Source: Terrabacter tumescens (GTDB lineage: Bacteria; Actinomycetota; Actinomycetes; Actinomycetales; Dermatophilaceae). Taken from it: a DNA stretch of 64,000 bases. Numbering within the stretch: position 1 is the stretch's first letter; each line of letters begins with the position of its first letter. Location: the NCBI RefSeq assembly GCF_014646815.1, contig NZ_BMNZ01000004.1, forward strand, positions 207,060 through 271,059, written 5' to 3'. Of this stretch, positions 38,882 to 47,219 are shown one piece after another. The position numbers were made by a program, and so were the translations under genes. Under the pieces are notes generated by a model, which did no database searches, was not told the DNA's origin, and was given only the letters and a program-made list of their open reading frames with translations.

Positions 38882-39898
38882 ATGACGACGCACGCCACCC
38901 CGCCGGTCCTCGGGATCCCCGGGGCCACCGCGGAGCTGTCGGAGCGCCTGCGCGACGGGCTCGCCCGGGTCGACGCCCTGCTCGAGCAGGTCGTCGACCA
39001 CGACGACCCGTTCATCGCGGGTGCGTCGGCGCACCTCGTCGAGGCGGGCGGCAAGCGGTTCCGGCCGCTGCTGACTCTCCTCGCCGCGGAGCTCGGTGAC
39101 GGGATCAACGACGACGTCGTCAGCGCCGCTGCCGGTGTCGAGCTGACCCACCTCGCCTCGCTGTACCACGACGACGTCATGGACGAGGCGACGGTGCGGC
39201 GCGGCGTGCCCTCGGTCAACACGGCATACGACAACTCGACGGCGATCCTCGTCGGCGACCTCCTCTTCGGCAAGGCGTCCGAGCTCGTCGCCGGTCTCGG
39301 CGCCGAGGCGGTGCTCATCCAGGCACAGACCTTCGTGCGTCTGTGCTCCGGCCAGATCCGCGACGACCGGGCCTGCCCCGACGACGTCGACCCCGTCGAC
39401 TACTACCTCGGGGTGCTCGCCGACAAGACGGGCGTGCTCATCGCGACGGCCGGACGCTACGGCGTCATGTTCAGCGGCGGCTCTCCCGAGACGGTCGAGA
39501 TCATGCGGTCCTACGGCGAGAAGGTCGGCATCGCCTTCCAGCTCGCCGACGACCTCATCGACATCGCGTCCGAGGCCGACGACAGCGGCAAGATCCCCGG
39601 CACCGACCTGCGCGAGGGCGTCGACACGCTCGCCGTGCTGCGCTTCCGGGCCCAGGCCGACCCCTCCGACGCGACGGACGCGCGGCTGCTCGAGCTCCTT
39701 GACGGCGACCTCACCGACGACGCCCCGCTGACCGAGGCCCTCGGCCTGCTCCGCGCGCACCCGGCCCTGGCGCAGGCCCGCGAGGAGACGTATGCCGTCG
39801 CCCGCGAGGCGCAGGGCCTGCTCGACCCGCTGCCCGACAGCGACGCCAAGACGGCCCTGCAGGCGCTCGCGATGAGCGTCGTCGACCGCGTCGGTTGA
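38882..39898 (+). CDS. Polyprenyl diphosphate synthase
   Basis: This 338-residue trans-isoprenyl diphosphate synthase has GGKRFRPLLTLL (residues about 56-67), the first Asp-rich motif LYHDDVMDEA (about 93-102), followed by RRGVPSVN, and the second motif FQLADDLIDIA (about 219-229). It makes the long prenyl chain for MenA. Chain length cannot be read with certainty. As I recall, mycobacteria keep a homologue (grcC1, Rv0562) beside the menaquinone reductase; here the nuo operon lies between them. It follows nuoN by 34 bases and may share its transcript. Confidence 0.88.
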   Translation: MTTHATPPVLGIPGATAELSERLRDGLARVDALLEQVVDHDDPFIAGASAHLVEAGGKRFRPLLTLLAAELGDGINDDVVSAAAGVELTHLASLYHDDVMDEATVRRGVPSVNTAYDNSTAILVGDLLFGKASELVAGLGAEAVLIQAQTFVRLCSGQIRDDRACPDDVDPVDYYLGVLADKTGVLIATAGRYGVMFSGGSPETVEIMRSYGEKVGIAFQLADDLIDIASEADDSGKIPGTDLREGVDTLAVLRFRAQADPSDATDARLLELLDGDLTDDAPLTEALGLLRAHPALAQAREETYAVAREAQGLLDPLPDSDAKTALQALAMSVVDRVG

Positions 39899-39911
39899 CC
39901 CCCCGACCCCG

Positions 39912-39954
39912 CGTCGAGTGGCCCCGTCGTCACACGCCTGGTCTTCCTGCCACA
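39912..39954. repeat. Type A palindromic repeat, truncated
   Basis: GTCGAGTGGCC followed by CCGTCGTCAC matches the left part of the type A family. The right arm is lost where the type B copy at 39955 begins. The 39899-40267 gap contains only these repeats and the promoter of the next gene. Confidence 0.5.
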
Positions 39955-40024
39955 TCGAGTGAGCGCTCCGCCTCACCTGTCCCGCCCCGTCTGGTGGTGC
40001 GGCTGGGACGGACCGCTCACTCGA
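39955..40024. repeat. Type B palindromic repeat, copy 4 (70 bp)
   Basis: Arms TCGAGTGAGCG and CGCTCACTCGA are identical to those of the copies at 6293-6562. The core differs (an inner GTCCC/GGGAC pair), so arms are conserved while the core has changed. Confidence 0.85.
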
Positions 40025-40037
40025 GTGCAATCGAGCG

Positions 40038-40107
40038 TCGAGTGAGCGCTCGGTCTCACCTGTCTCGCCCCGTCTGGTGGTGCGGCTGGGACGGACCGCT
40101 CACTCGA
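40038..40107. repeat. Type B palindromic repeat, copy 5 (70 bp)
   Basis: It is nearly identical to copy 4, differing at only a few bases, which points to recent tandem duplication. Confidence 0.85.
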
Positions 40108-40152
40108 GTGGCCGCGTCGTCACACGACCGCCTGTGACGGCGGGGCCACTCG
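40105..40152. repeat. Type A-like palindromic repeat, short copy
   Basis: CGAGTGGCC and GGCCACTCG arms enclose a 30-base core beginning with CGTCGTCAC-like sequence. It shares its first bases with the end of type B copy 5. Confidence 0.6.
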
Positions 40153-40166
40153 TGTGGAGTTGGGCG

Positions 40167-40225
40167 TCGAGTGAGCGCTCCGCCTCGGACTTCTCGGTCT
40201 GCACGGCAGGTGGGACGGGGGACCG
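40167..40225. repeat. Type B repeat, truncated copy 6
   Basis: The left arm TCGAGTGAGCGC and the first core bases are present, but the right arm is missing. Remnant core words (GGTGGGACGG) are still visible. Confidence 0.5.
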
Positions 40226-40232
40226 CGGACGG

Positions 40233-40260
40233 TTGCCTCGGGGGTGACGCTCGGTAGGGT
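40233..40260 (+). promoter_or_regulatory. Promoter of the PLP enzyme gene, leaderless
   Basis: TTGCCT (40233-40238) and TAGGGT (40255-40260) are spaced by 16 bases, and the ATG follows seven bases after the -10 box. No ribosome site is present. Confidence 0.5.
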
Positions 40261-40267
40261 GCAGGGC

Positions 40268-41449
40268 ATGCATCGTCGCCTGTCGCCGCCTGTCGCGGCG
40301 CGTCTCTCGGCGGCGACCGCCGACCTGCCGGGCCCGCTCGCCGTCGTCGACCTCGACGCCTTCGACGCCAATGCCGCCACCCTGGTCCAGCTCGCTGCCG
40401 GCATGCCGATCCGCATCGCGACCAAGTCGCTGCGCAGCCGTCCGCTCATCGAGCGGGCCCTCGGGCGGGGCGGCTTCGAGGGGCTCATGTGCTACGCCGT
40501 GCGCGAGGCCCTGTGGTGGGCCCGCGACGGCCACGACGACCTCCTTGTCGCCTACCCGAGCGTCGACGTGCCGGCCCTGACCGAGCTCGCTGCCGACTCC
40601 GCCCTGACGCGCGCCGTCATCGTCATGATCGACAGCGTCGAGCACGTCGACTTCATCGCCCGAGAGGTCCCGGGCCACGAGGGCCTGCGCGTCGCGATCG
40701 ACGTCGATGCCTCACTGCGCGTCGGCCCGGCCCACATGGGGGTGCGCCGGTCACCGACGCGCACGCCGGCCGACGTGGAGGCCGTCATCCGTCGCGCCCA
40801 GGAGCGGGGCCTCGTCGTCGCGGGGCTGATGTTCTACGACGCCCAGATCGCCGGCCTGCCCGACTCGGGGCCGGCAATGCGGAAGATGAAGAAGATCTCC
40901 GACGGAGAGCTGCGCACGCGTCGCGCCGAGGTGGTGGCCGCAGCGCGGGCTCTCGCCGACCTCGAGGTCGTCAACGGCGGCGGCACCGGCAGCCTGCACG
41001 TCACGCACCTCGACACGTCCCTCACCGAGCTGGCCGCGGGATCGGGCCTGTTCGCCCCCACCCTCTTCGACCGCTACGACGCGCTGTCGCTGCGCCCGGC
41101 CGCCTACTTCGCCGCCCCGGTCGTGCGGCGGCCAGGCGAAGGGATGGTGACGGCATACGGCGGCGGCTACGTCGCGTCCGGGCCGCCCGGCTGGTCCCGG
41201 GTGCCCAGCCCGCTCGCCGAGCAGGACCTCTCGCTCATCCGGCGCGAAGGCGCCGGCGAGGTGCAGACGCCCCTCGAGGGGTCCGGCGCCGACCGGCTCT
41301 CACTGGGAGATCGGATATGGTTCCGGCACGCCAAGGCAGGGGAGCTGGCAGAGCGCTTCACGGAGTTCGCGCTCGTCAGCAGCGACGGAGGCGACCGGGT
41401 CGTCGGGCGGGCCGCGACCTATCGTGGGGAAGGGCAGTGTTTTGGCTGA
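40268..41449 (+). CDS. PLP-dependent alanine racemase N-terminal domain / D-threonine aldolase-like enzyme
   Basis: This 393-residue fold-type III PLP enzyme has the likely PLP-binding lysine in RIATKSLRS (residues about 45-53), preceded by LAVVDLDAFDAN. The GGGTGSLH motif (about 237-244) would hold the cofactor phosphate. The C-terminal half matches the DSD1/D-threonine aldolase type with a possible metal site (WFRHAKAGE). Such enzymes cleave or deaminate D-hydroxy amino acids; the substrate is not known. The stop overlaps the following oxidase gene, implying one transcript. Confidence 0.8.
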   Translation: MHRRLSPPVAARLSAATADLPGPLAVVDLDAFDANAATLVQLAAGMPIRIATKSLRSRPLIERALGRGGFEGLMCYAVREALWWARDGHDDLLVAYPSVDVPALTELAADSALTRAVIVMIDSVEHVDFIAREVPGHEGLRVAIDVDASLRVGPAHMGVRRSPTRTPADVEAVIRRAQERGLVVAGLMFYDAQIAGLPDSGPAMRKMKKISDGELRTRRAEVVAAARALADLEVVNGGGTGSLHVTHLDTSLTELAAGSGLFAPTLFDRYDALSLRPAAYFAAPVVRRPGEGMVTAYGGGYVASGPPGWSRVPSPLAEQDLSLIRREGAGEVQTPLEGSGADRLSLGDRIWFRHAKAGELAERFTEFALVSSDGGDRVVGRAATYRGEGQCFG

Positions 41450-42785
41450 CAGCGCTAGTGGTGTGGCGGGTCGCGTCGTGCGCAGCGTCGACTGGTCCAA
41501 CTGGGCCGGCACCGAGTCCGCGAAGCTCGCACGGGTGGCGACACCCCGCAGCGAGGCTGAGGTCGTCGAGGAGGTCACCCGAGCGGCCGCACGAGGCCTG
41601 CGGGTCAAGGCGATCGGCGCCGGGCACTCGTTCACCGGTGTCGCCGTCACCGACGGCGTGCAGCTGCGTCTCGGCGCCCTGACCGGCGTCACGTCGATCG
41701 ACTCGACGCGGGGTGAGGCGACCGTCCGCGCGGGCACGCCGCTCCACGTCCTCAACGAGGAGCTGGCCGCCTTCGGCTGCGCGCTGCCCAACCTCGGCGA
41801 CATCGACCGGCAGAGCCTTGCGGGTGCCATCGGCACCGGCACGCACGGCACCGGCCTGCGCCTGACGGGACTGTCCGCCGGCGTCCGCGGCCTGCGCATC
41901 GTGCTGGCCGACGGGTCCGTCGTCGAGTGCTCCCCGACGCACGAGCCCGAGCTCTTCCAGGCCGCCCGGCTGGGGCTCGGCGCCCTCGGCATCGTCACCG
42001 AGATCACCGTGGCGGTCGTTCCCGCCTTCCTGCTCCACGCCGTCGAGCGCCCCGAGACGCTGTCGGAGGTGCTCGCCCACGCGGACGTCTCGGCCGAGGC
42101 CAACGACCACTTCGAGTTCTACTGGTTCCCGCACACCGACCGGGTCCTGACCAAGCGCAACAACCGCGTCCCGGAGGGCACGACCAGACGCCCCCTGCCG
42201 GCGTGGCGCGAGAAGCTCGACGACGACCTGCTGAGCAACCGTTTCTTCGAGCTGACCAACCGCGTCGCGACCCGGGTGCCGCGCTCGACGCGGACCATCA
42301 ACGCCGTCGCGTCGCGTGCCCTCAGCGAGCGGCAGTACACCGACAGCTCGCACAGGGTCTTCGTCACGGCGCGCGAGGTGCGCTTCATGGAGTCCGAGTG
42401 GGCCTTCCCCCGCGCGAGCCTCTCCGAGGTGCTGCTCGAGCTGCGCCAGTGGGTCGACTCGCACGACGAGCGGATCTCCTTCCCCGTCGAGTGCCGCGTG
42501 GCGGCCGCCGACGACGTGTGGCTCTCGACGGCGTACGAGCGGCAGAGCTGCTACGTCGCGATCCACAGGTACCACCGCCAGGAGCGGGGCGCCTACTTCG
42601 ACGCCTTCGAGGCGATCGCGGTCAACCACGGCGGCCGACCGCACTGGGGCAAGATCCACACCCGTGGCGCCGACTACCTCCGCACCGTCTACCCGCGCTT
42701 CGACGACTTCCTCGCCGTGCGCGACCGCGTCGACCCGGAGCGGCGCTTCGCCAACCCCTACCTGGACGGCGTCCTCGGCTCCTGA
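41442..42785 (+). CDS. D-arabinono-1,4-lactone oxidase-like FAD oxidase
   Basis: About 447 residues of the vanillyl-alcohol-oxidase FAD fold followed by an ALO domain. The N-terminal FAD region includes AIGAGHSFTGVAVTDGVQL and NLGDIDRQSLAGAIGTGTHG; the C-terminus has HWGKIHTRGADYL and FANPYL, typical of sugar-1,4-lactone oxidases. It oxidises an aldonolactone or related sugar with O2. Start uncertain: TTG at 41442 has a GAAGGG ribosome site; GTG codons at 41424 and 41463 are alternatives. It overlaps the upstream PLP-enzyme gene by eight bases. Confidence 0.85.
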   Translation: MADSASGVAGRVVRSVDWSNWAGTESAKLARVATPRSEAEVVEEVTRAAARGLRVKAIGAGHSFTGVAVTDGVQLRLGALTGVTSIDSTRGEATVRAGTPLHVLNEELAAFGCALPNLGDIDRQSLAGAIGTGTHGTGLRLTGLSAGVRGLRIVLADGSVVECSPTHEPELFQAARLGLGALGIVTEITVAVVPAFLLHAVERPETLSEVLAHADVSAEANDHFEFYWFPHTDRVLTKRNNRVPEGTTRRPLPAWREKLDDDLLSNRFFELTNRVATRVPRSTRTINAVASRALSERQYTDSSHRVFVTAREVRFMESEWAFPRASLSEVLLELRQWVDSHDERISFPVECRVAAADDVWLSTAYERQSCYVAIHRYHRQERGAYFDAFEAIAVNHGGRPHWGKIHTRGADYLRTVYPRFDDFLAVRDRVDPERRFANPYLDGVLGS

Positions 42786-43024
42786 GCCGTCTGCCCGATG
42801 ACGTATGCCGGGTGCGCCCTCAGGCGTCCCGGCGTGCCGTCCGCTGTCGTTCCCGTGCGAGCCGCAGGGCGTCCCTGATCGCGTCGGCGTCACCCGAGAG
42901 ATGGCACTCCGTCGAGCCTCCGCAGGTGGTCGTCGGCGTCGTCGAGGGTCATCGTCCGACACCAGACCCGAGAGGCGACGAACCGGCCTACCGTGGGGGG
43001 AGACGCGAGACCCAGGAGGCCGCC

Positions 43025-43870
43025 GTGGCACAGCCGAGGACCTATCCCGAGGGCGTCACCTCGTGGGTCGACACCGAGCAGGGCGACCTCGACGCGGCGC
43101 TGGACTTCTACGGAGGCCTCTTCGGCTGGACGTTCAGCGAGGCGACCCCGTCGGGTGTGCCGTTCCGCTACGTCATCGCCCAGTTGGACGGGCTGGACGT
43201 CTGCGGTCTCGGCGGCCCCGCCACGGTGCCGGTCGGCGTCCCCGCCGGCGGCCCGGCGCGATGGCACACCTACGTCGCCGTCGACGACGCGGACGCCATG
43301 GTCGAGCGCGTCGAGCAGCTCGGGGGAGCGGTGGTGCAGCTGCCCACCCCGGCGGGGGAGGGCGGACGGTCCGTCGTCGTCCGCGACCCGCAGGGGCTAG
43401 AGCTGCGGCTGTGGGAGGCGCGCCGGCGCCTCGGCGCGCAGGTGGCCAACGTGCCCGGGGCGTGGAACTTCAGCGACCTGCAGACCGACGAGCCCGAGGT
43501 CACTCGGCGCTTCTACGAGCAGGCGTTCGGCTGGGTGTTCGCCGACGTCGGCTTCGCCACGATGATCCAGGTGCCGGGCTACGGCGACCACCTGGCTGCG
43601 ACGCTGGACCCGGACATCCGGGAGCGGCAGGCGGACGCCGGCGCACCGCCCGGGTTCGCCGACGCCATCGGCTGGGTCGTGCCGGTCGCTCCGGGCGACG
43701 AGCCCGGGTGGCACGTCACCTTCACGGTGGCCGACCGTGACGAGGCCGCCGACCGCGTCGTTCGCCTCGGTGGCTCCGTCGTGCGCACGGGTGACAGCGA
43801 CTGGACGCGCACCGTCGTGGTCCGCGACCCGCAGGGCGCCGTCCTCACCGCGAGCCAGTTCCTCGGCTGA
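43025..43870 (+). CDS. Two-domain VOC (glyoxalase-like) protein
   Basis: This 281-residue protein has two vicinal-oxygen-chelate modules in tandem (about residues 10-130 and 145-280). Each has the FYG/FYEQAFGW entry motif and a strand ending VVVRDPQG (about 118-125 and 265-272). It resembles the mycobacterial CFP30B-type proteins; enzymatic role unknown. The GTG start has AGGAGG five bases upstream. The gap 42786-43024 holds only a possible broken ORF on the minus strand. Confidence 0.82.
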   Translation: MAQPRTYPEGVTSWVDTEQGDLDAALDFYGGLFGWTFSEATPSGVPFRYVIAQLDGLDVCGLGGPATVPVGVPAGGPARWHTYVAVDDADAMVERVEQLGGAVVQLPTPAGEGGRSVVVRDPQGLELRLWEARRRLGAQVANVPGAWNFSDLQTDEPEVTRRFYEQAFGWVFADVGFATMIQVPGYGDHLAATLDPDIRERQADAGAPPGFADAIGWVVPVAPGDEPGWHVTFTVADRDEAADRVVRLGGSVVRTGDSDWTRTVVVRDPQGAVLTASQFLG

Positions 43871-43873
43871 CCA

Positions 43874-43904
43874 GCGGTCCTGACCGACCGCTGGTCAGGA
43901 CCGC
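43874..43904. terminator. Bidirectional hairpin terminator
   Basis: GCGGTCCTGACC and GGTCAGGACCGC form a perfect 12 bp stem with a 7-base loop between the convergent stops of the VOC gene (43870) and fumC (43920). It lacks U tracts, as is common in high-GC actinobacteria. Confidence 0.7.
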
Positions 43905-43919
43905 CGGGTCGACGGTGCG

Positions 43920-45332
43920 TCAGGACTCGGCCGCTGGCCGGGTCATCGACAGGACGTCGAGCGCCTCGTCGAGCTGCTGCTCGGTCAGCCTGCCGTCCGC
44001 GACGTGGCCCTGCTCGATGACGACTTCGCGGATGCTCCGGCGCTCCTTGACCGCCTGCTTGACCACTGCGGCTGCGGCTTCGTAGCCGATGTAGCGGTTG
44101 AGGGGCGTGACGATCGACGGCGAGCCCTCGGCCAGCGCGCGGGCGTGCTCGACCTCGGCGGTGATGCCGTCGATGCACCGGTCGGCGAGCAGCCGGCTCG
44201 TCGAGGCGAGGAGCCGGATCGACTCGAGGACGTTCTTGGCCATGACCGGCAGCATGACGTTGAGCTCGAAGTTGCCGGCGGCCCCCGCCGTCGTGATGAC
44301 GACGTCGTTGCCGATGACCTGGGCGCAGGCCATGAGGGTCGCCTCGGGCACGACGGGGTTGACCTTGCCCGGCATGATGCTCGAGCCGGGCTGCAGGTCG
44401 GGCAGGTGGATCTCGCCGAGGCCGGTGCGCGGCCCGGAGCTCATCCAGCGCAGGTCGTTGCAGATCTTCGTCAGGCTCACGGCCACGACTTTGAGCGCGC
44501 CCGACAGCTCGACGACGGCGTCCTGCGCCGACTGCGCCTCGAAGTGGTTCGCCGCCTCGCGGAACGGGATGCCGGTGATGCCCGAGACGCGCTCGATCAC
44601 CTTGCGCGCGAAGCCCGGCGCTGCGTTGAGGCCCGTGCCTGCGGCCGTGCCGCCGAGGGGCAGCTCGCTCGTCGCCTCGGCCGCGGTGCGCACCCGGCTG
44701 GCGCCGAGCTCGACCTGTCGCCGGTAGCCGCCGAACTCCTGACCGAGCGTCACGGGCACCGCGTCCATGAGGTGGGTGCGGCCGGCCTTGACGACGTCGG
44801 CGAGCTCGGACTCCTTGCGGGCCAGGGCGAGCGCGAGGTGCTCGAGCGCCGGCACGAGCTCGAGCACCGCGGCCGAGGTCGCCGCGATGCGCAGCGCGCT
44901 CGGGAAGGTGTCGTTGCTCGACTGGCCGGCGTTGACGTGGTCGTTGGGGTGCACCTCGAGGTCGCTCGCGAGGTGAGCGAGCCGGGCGACGACCTCGTTG
45001 ACGTTCATGTTCGTCGACGTGCCGGAGCCGGTCTGGAAGACGTCGATGGGGAACTCGTCGTCGTGCTCGCCGTCCGCCACCTCGCCCGCCGCCGCGGCGA
45101 TGGCGGCGGCGAGGTCCGCGTCGATGACGCCGAGCTCGGCGTTGACGTCGGCGGCCGCGGCCTTGAGCCGGGCGAGCGCGTGGATCACGCCTGGCGGCAC
45201 CGGCTGCCCGCTGATGGGGAAGTTCTCGACGGCGCGCGCCGTCTGCGCGCCCCACAGCGCGTCAGCGGGCACCTGCACCTCGCCCATCGAGTCGTGCTCG
45301 GTCCGGAATCCCTGCGCCGCGTCGCTGCTCAT
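43920..45332 (-). CDS. fumC: Class II fumarate hydratase
   Basis: This 470-residue enzyme of the aspartase/fumarase superfamily has the signature [15 protein letters not shown] (residues about 323-337), the substrate motifs [14 protein letters not shown] (about 101-114) and [11 protein letters not shown] (about 135-145), and [17 protein letters not shown] (about 183-199). It interconverts fumarate and malate in the TCA cycle as a homotetramer. The start is ATG at 45330-45332; a GATGAT box six bases upstream suggests leaderless initiation, though a weak GAGGA could also act as a ribosome site. Confidence 0.93.
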   Translation of the reverse strand: MSSDAAQGFRTEHDSMGEVQVPADALWGAQTARAVENFPISGQPVPPGVIHALARLKAAAADVNAELGVIDADLAAAIAAAAGEVADGEHDDEFPIDVFQTGSGTSTNMNVNEVVARLAHLASDLEVHPNDHVNAGQSSNDTFPSALRIAATSAAVLELVPALEHLALALARKESELADVVKAGRTHLMDAVPVTLGQEFGGYRRQVELGASRVRTAAEATSELPLGGTAAGTGLNAAPGFARKVIERVSGITGIPFREAANHFEAQSAQDAVVELSGALKVVAVSLTKICNDLRWMSSGPRTGLGEIHLPDLQPGSSIMPGKVNPVVPEATLMACAQVIGNDVVITTAGAAGNFELNVMLPVMAKNVLESIRLLASTSRLLADRCIDGITAEVEHARALAEGSPSIVTPLNRYIGYEAAAAVVKQAVKERRSIREVVIEQGHVADGRLTEQQLDEALDVLSMTRPAAES

Positions 45333-45454
45333 GTCCTCATCATCCCCACTGGGCCTGCTGTTGCACCCAAACCCTTGTCGTATGCCGTGTGCTGGGAGGA
45401 CGCTGGACGGTGCGGGCGCCGACGCACCATCTGTCGAGCACCGAAGGAGAGGTC

Positions 45455-47191
45455 ATGGCTCACCGCCACGTCGTCACTGCCGTCCTCGCGTCCATCGCGA
45501 CCGCCTTCGCCGGAGCCGCGGTCGCGGTCGCGGCCCCTCCGCCGGACACGCTCGTGTCGGTGGGCAGCCCGTCGACGCCGTTCTCGCAGAACAAGCAGAA
45601 CGAGCCCGCCGTCGCGGTCGATGCCCACGACCCCGGCGTCGTCGTGGCCGGCGCCAACGACGAGATCGACGAGGAGTCGTGCGCCGCGGGCGACCCGACG
45701 ACGTGTCCGTTCACGGACGGCGTCGGGGTGAGCGGGGTGTACTTCTCCTTCGACGGCGGCGGGTGGACGCAGCCGACCTACACCGGTCTGACGGCTCGCG
45801 ACTGCACCGGACCTGCCGCGTGCACCGCGCACACCGGTCCGATCGGCACGCTGCCCGGCTACGCCGCGATGGGCCTCGTCTCCGACGGTGACCCGGCGCT
45901 CGCCTTCGGTCCGCGGCCGGGCTCCGACGGGTCCTTCTCCTGGGCCAACGGCTCGCGTCTCTACTACGCCAACCTCACCTCGAACGTCTCGGCCGACAAG
46001 GAGTCTGCGGCCTTCAAGGGCTTCGAGGCGATCGCGGTGTCGAGGACCGACAACCCTCGGGCCGCCGCTGCGGGTGACGCCACCGCGTGGCAGAGCCCGG
46101 TCCTGGTCTCGAAGCAGTCGTCGACGACCTTCTCCGACAAGGAGCAGGTCTGGGCCGACAACGCCGCGTCGAGCCGCTTCTTCGGCAACGTCTACATCTG
46201 CTGGGCGTCCTTCCGCAGCAACAGCCGCGGTCAGGCCCTGCCCACCCCGCTCAACGTCGCCCGGTCGAGCGACGGTGGGGCGACGTGGACCAGCAAGCAG
46301 GTGGGGCCTGCGACCGACAACGGGATCAGCTCGCAGCCGGACGGGTGCACCGTCCGCACCGACAGCCACGGCAACGTCTACGTCTTCGGCATCGGCACCC
46401 GCAACCGGCAGCAGTTCCAGATGATGTACCGCTCGACCGACGGCGGCGCCCACTGGAACGGCCCGGCGCTGGTCGCCACGGTCACTGCACCCGGCAAGAA
46501 CGACCCCGTGCTCGGCCGCCCGACGATGGACGGCATCGCGGGCGCGCGGGTCGACCTGGCCGCCGGCCCCAGCGTCGACGTCGCCAATGGCGCCCCGACC
46601 GGCGCCGACGCCACCGACCAGATCGTCATGACGTGGGCCGACCGTGCCGGCGGCCTCGACCACGAGCAGCTGATGTGGACGACCTCCACCAACGGCGGCG
46701 CTGCCTGGACGACACCGGCCGTGCTCCCGCTCCCAGCCGGGGACCGCCCGGTCTACACCGCACCGGCACTGTCGCCCGACGGCACCGACCTCTACGTCGT
46801 CGACAACGCCTTCACGACGCCCTACCGGGACAACACGACCGACCCCCGGGGCCTCGTCGGCCAGATGTGGCACGCGGACGTCGTGGCAGGCGTGCCGACC
46901 GGCTGGGCGTCGCTCGACCGGAGTGCGGTCGGTGACCCGCGCGGCACGAGCCAGAACGGCCTGACGGCCGAGTTCCTCGGCGACTACGTCTACGCCGCCG
47001 CGACCCGCGACCACGTCGTGGGCGTCTGGAACGACGCGTCGGCCGCGTCGGACTGCCCGGCGATCGACGCCTACCGGGCGTCGCTCTACACGAGCACGCC
47101 GTCGGGGCCGCCGAACGTGCTCGTCGACTGCCCGGCAGCCTTCGGCAACAGCGACATCCGGGGTGGCAGGTGGGCCGACCCGACGCCGTGA
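45455..47191 (+). CDS. Secreted BNR-repeat (sialidase-like) protein
   Basis: This 578-residue protein has a signal peptide (residues 1-27, ending AAVAVAAP). The mature part is a predicted beta-propeller with Asp-box (BNR) motifs: RSSDGGATW (about 271-279), RSTDGGAHW (about 328-336) and a diverged TSTNGGAAW. Several cysteine pairs suit an extracytoplasmic protein. BNR proteins include sialidases and other glycan or adhesion proteins; catalytic sialidase residues are not evident, so no enzyme activity is claimed. The ATG at 45455 has GGAGAGG upstream. It stands alone between fumC and an MFS gene. Confidence 0.75.
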   Translation: MAHRHVVTAVLASIATAFAGAAVAVAAPPPDTLVSVGSPSTPFSQNKQNEPAVAVDAHDPGVVVAGANDEIDEESCAAGDPTTCPFTDGVGVSGVYFSFDGGGWTQPTYTGLTARDCTGPAACTAHTGPIGTLPGYAAMGLVSDGDPALAFGPRPGSDGSFSWANGSRLYYANLTSNVSADKESAAFKGFEAIAVSRTDNPRAAAAGDATAWQSPVLVSKQSSTTFSDKEQVWADNAASSRFFGNVYICWASFRSNSRGQALPTPLNVARSSDGGATWTSKQVGPATDNGISSQPDGCTVRTDSHGNVYVFGIGTRNRQQFQMMYRSTDGGAHWNGPALVATVTAPGKNDPVLGRPTMDGIAGARVDLAAGPSVDVANGAPTGADATDQIVMTWADRAGGLDHEQLMWTTSTNGGAAWTTPAVLPLPAGDRPVYTAPALSPDGTDLYVVDNAFTTPYRDNTTDPRGLVGQMWHADVVAGVPTGWASLDRSAVGDPRGTSQNGLTAEFLGDYVYAAATRDHVVGVWNDASAASDCPAIDAYRASLYTSTPSGPPNVLVDCPAAFGNSDIRGGRWADPTP

Positions 47192-47219
47192 CCGATCGTC
47201 CGGCCCGGCACTGACGCGC

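Noticed and set aside
45455..47191. Calling the secreted BNR protein a sialidase
   Set aside because: Asp-box motifs are present, but the arginine triad and other catalytic residues could not be identified with confidence.
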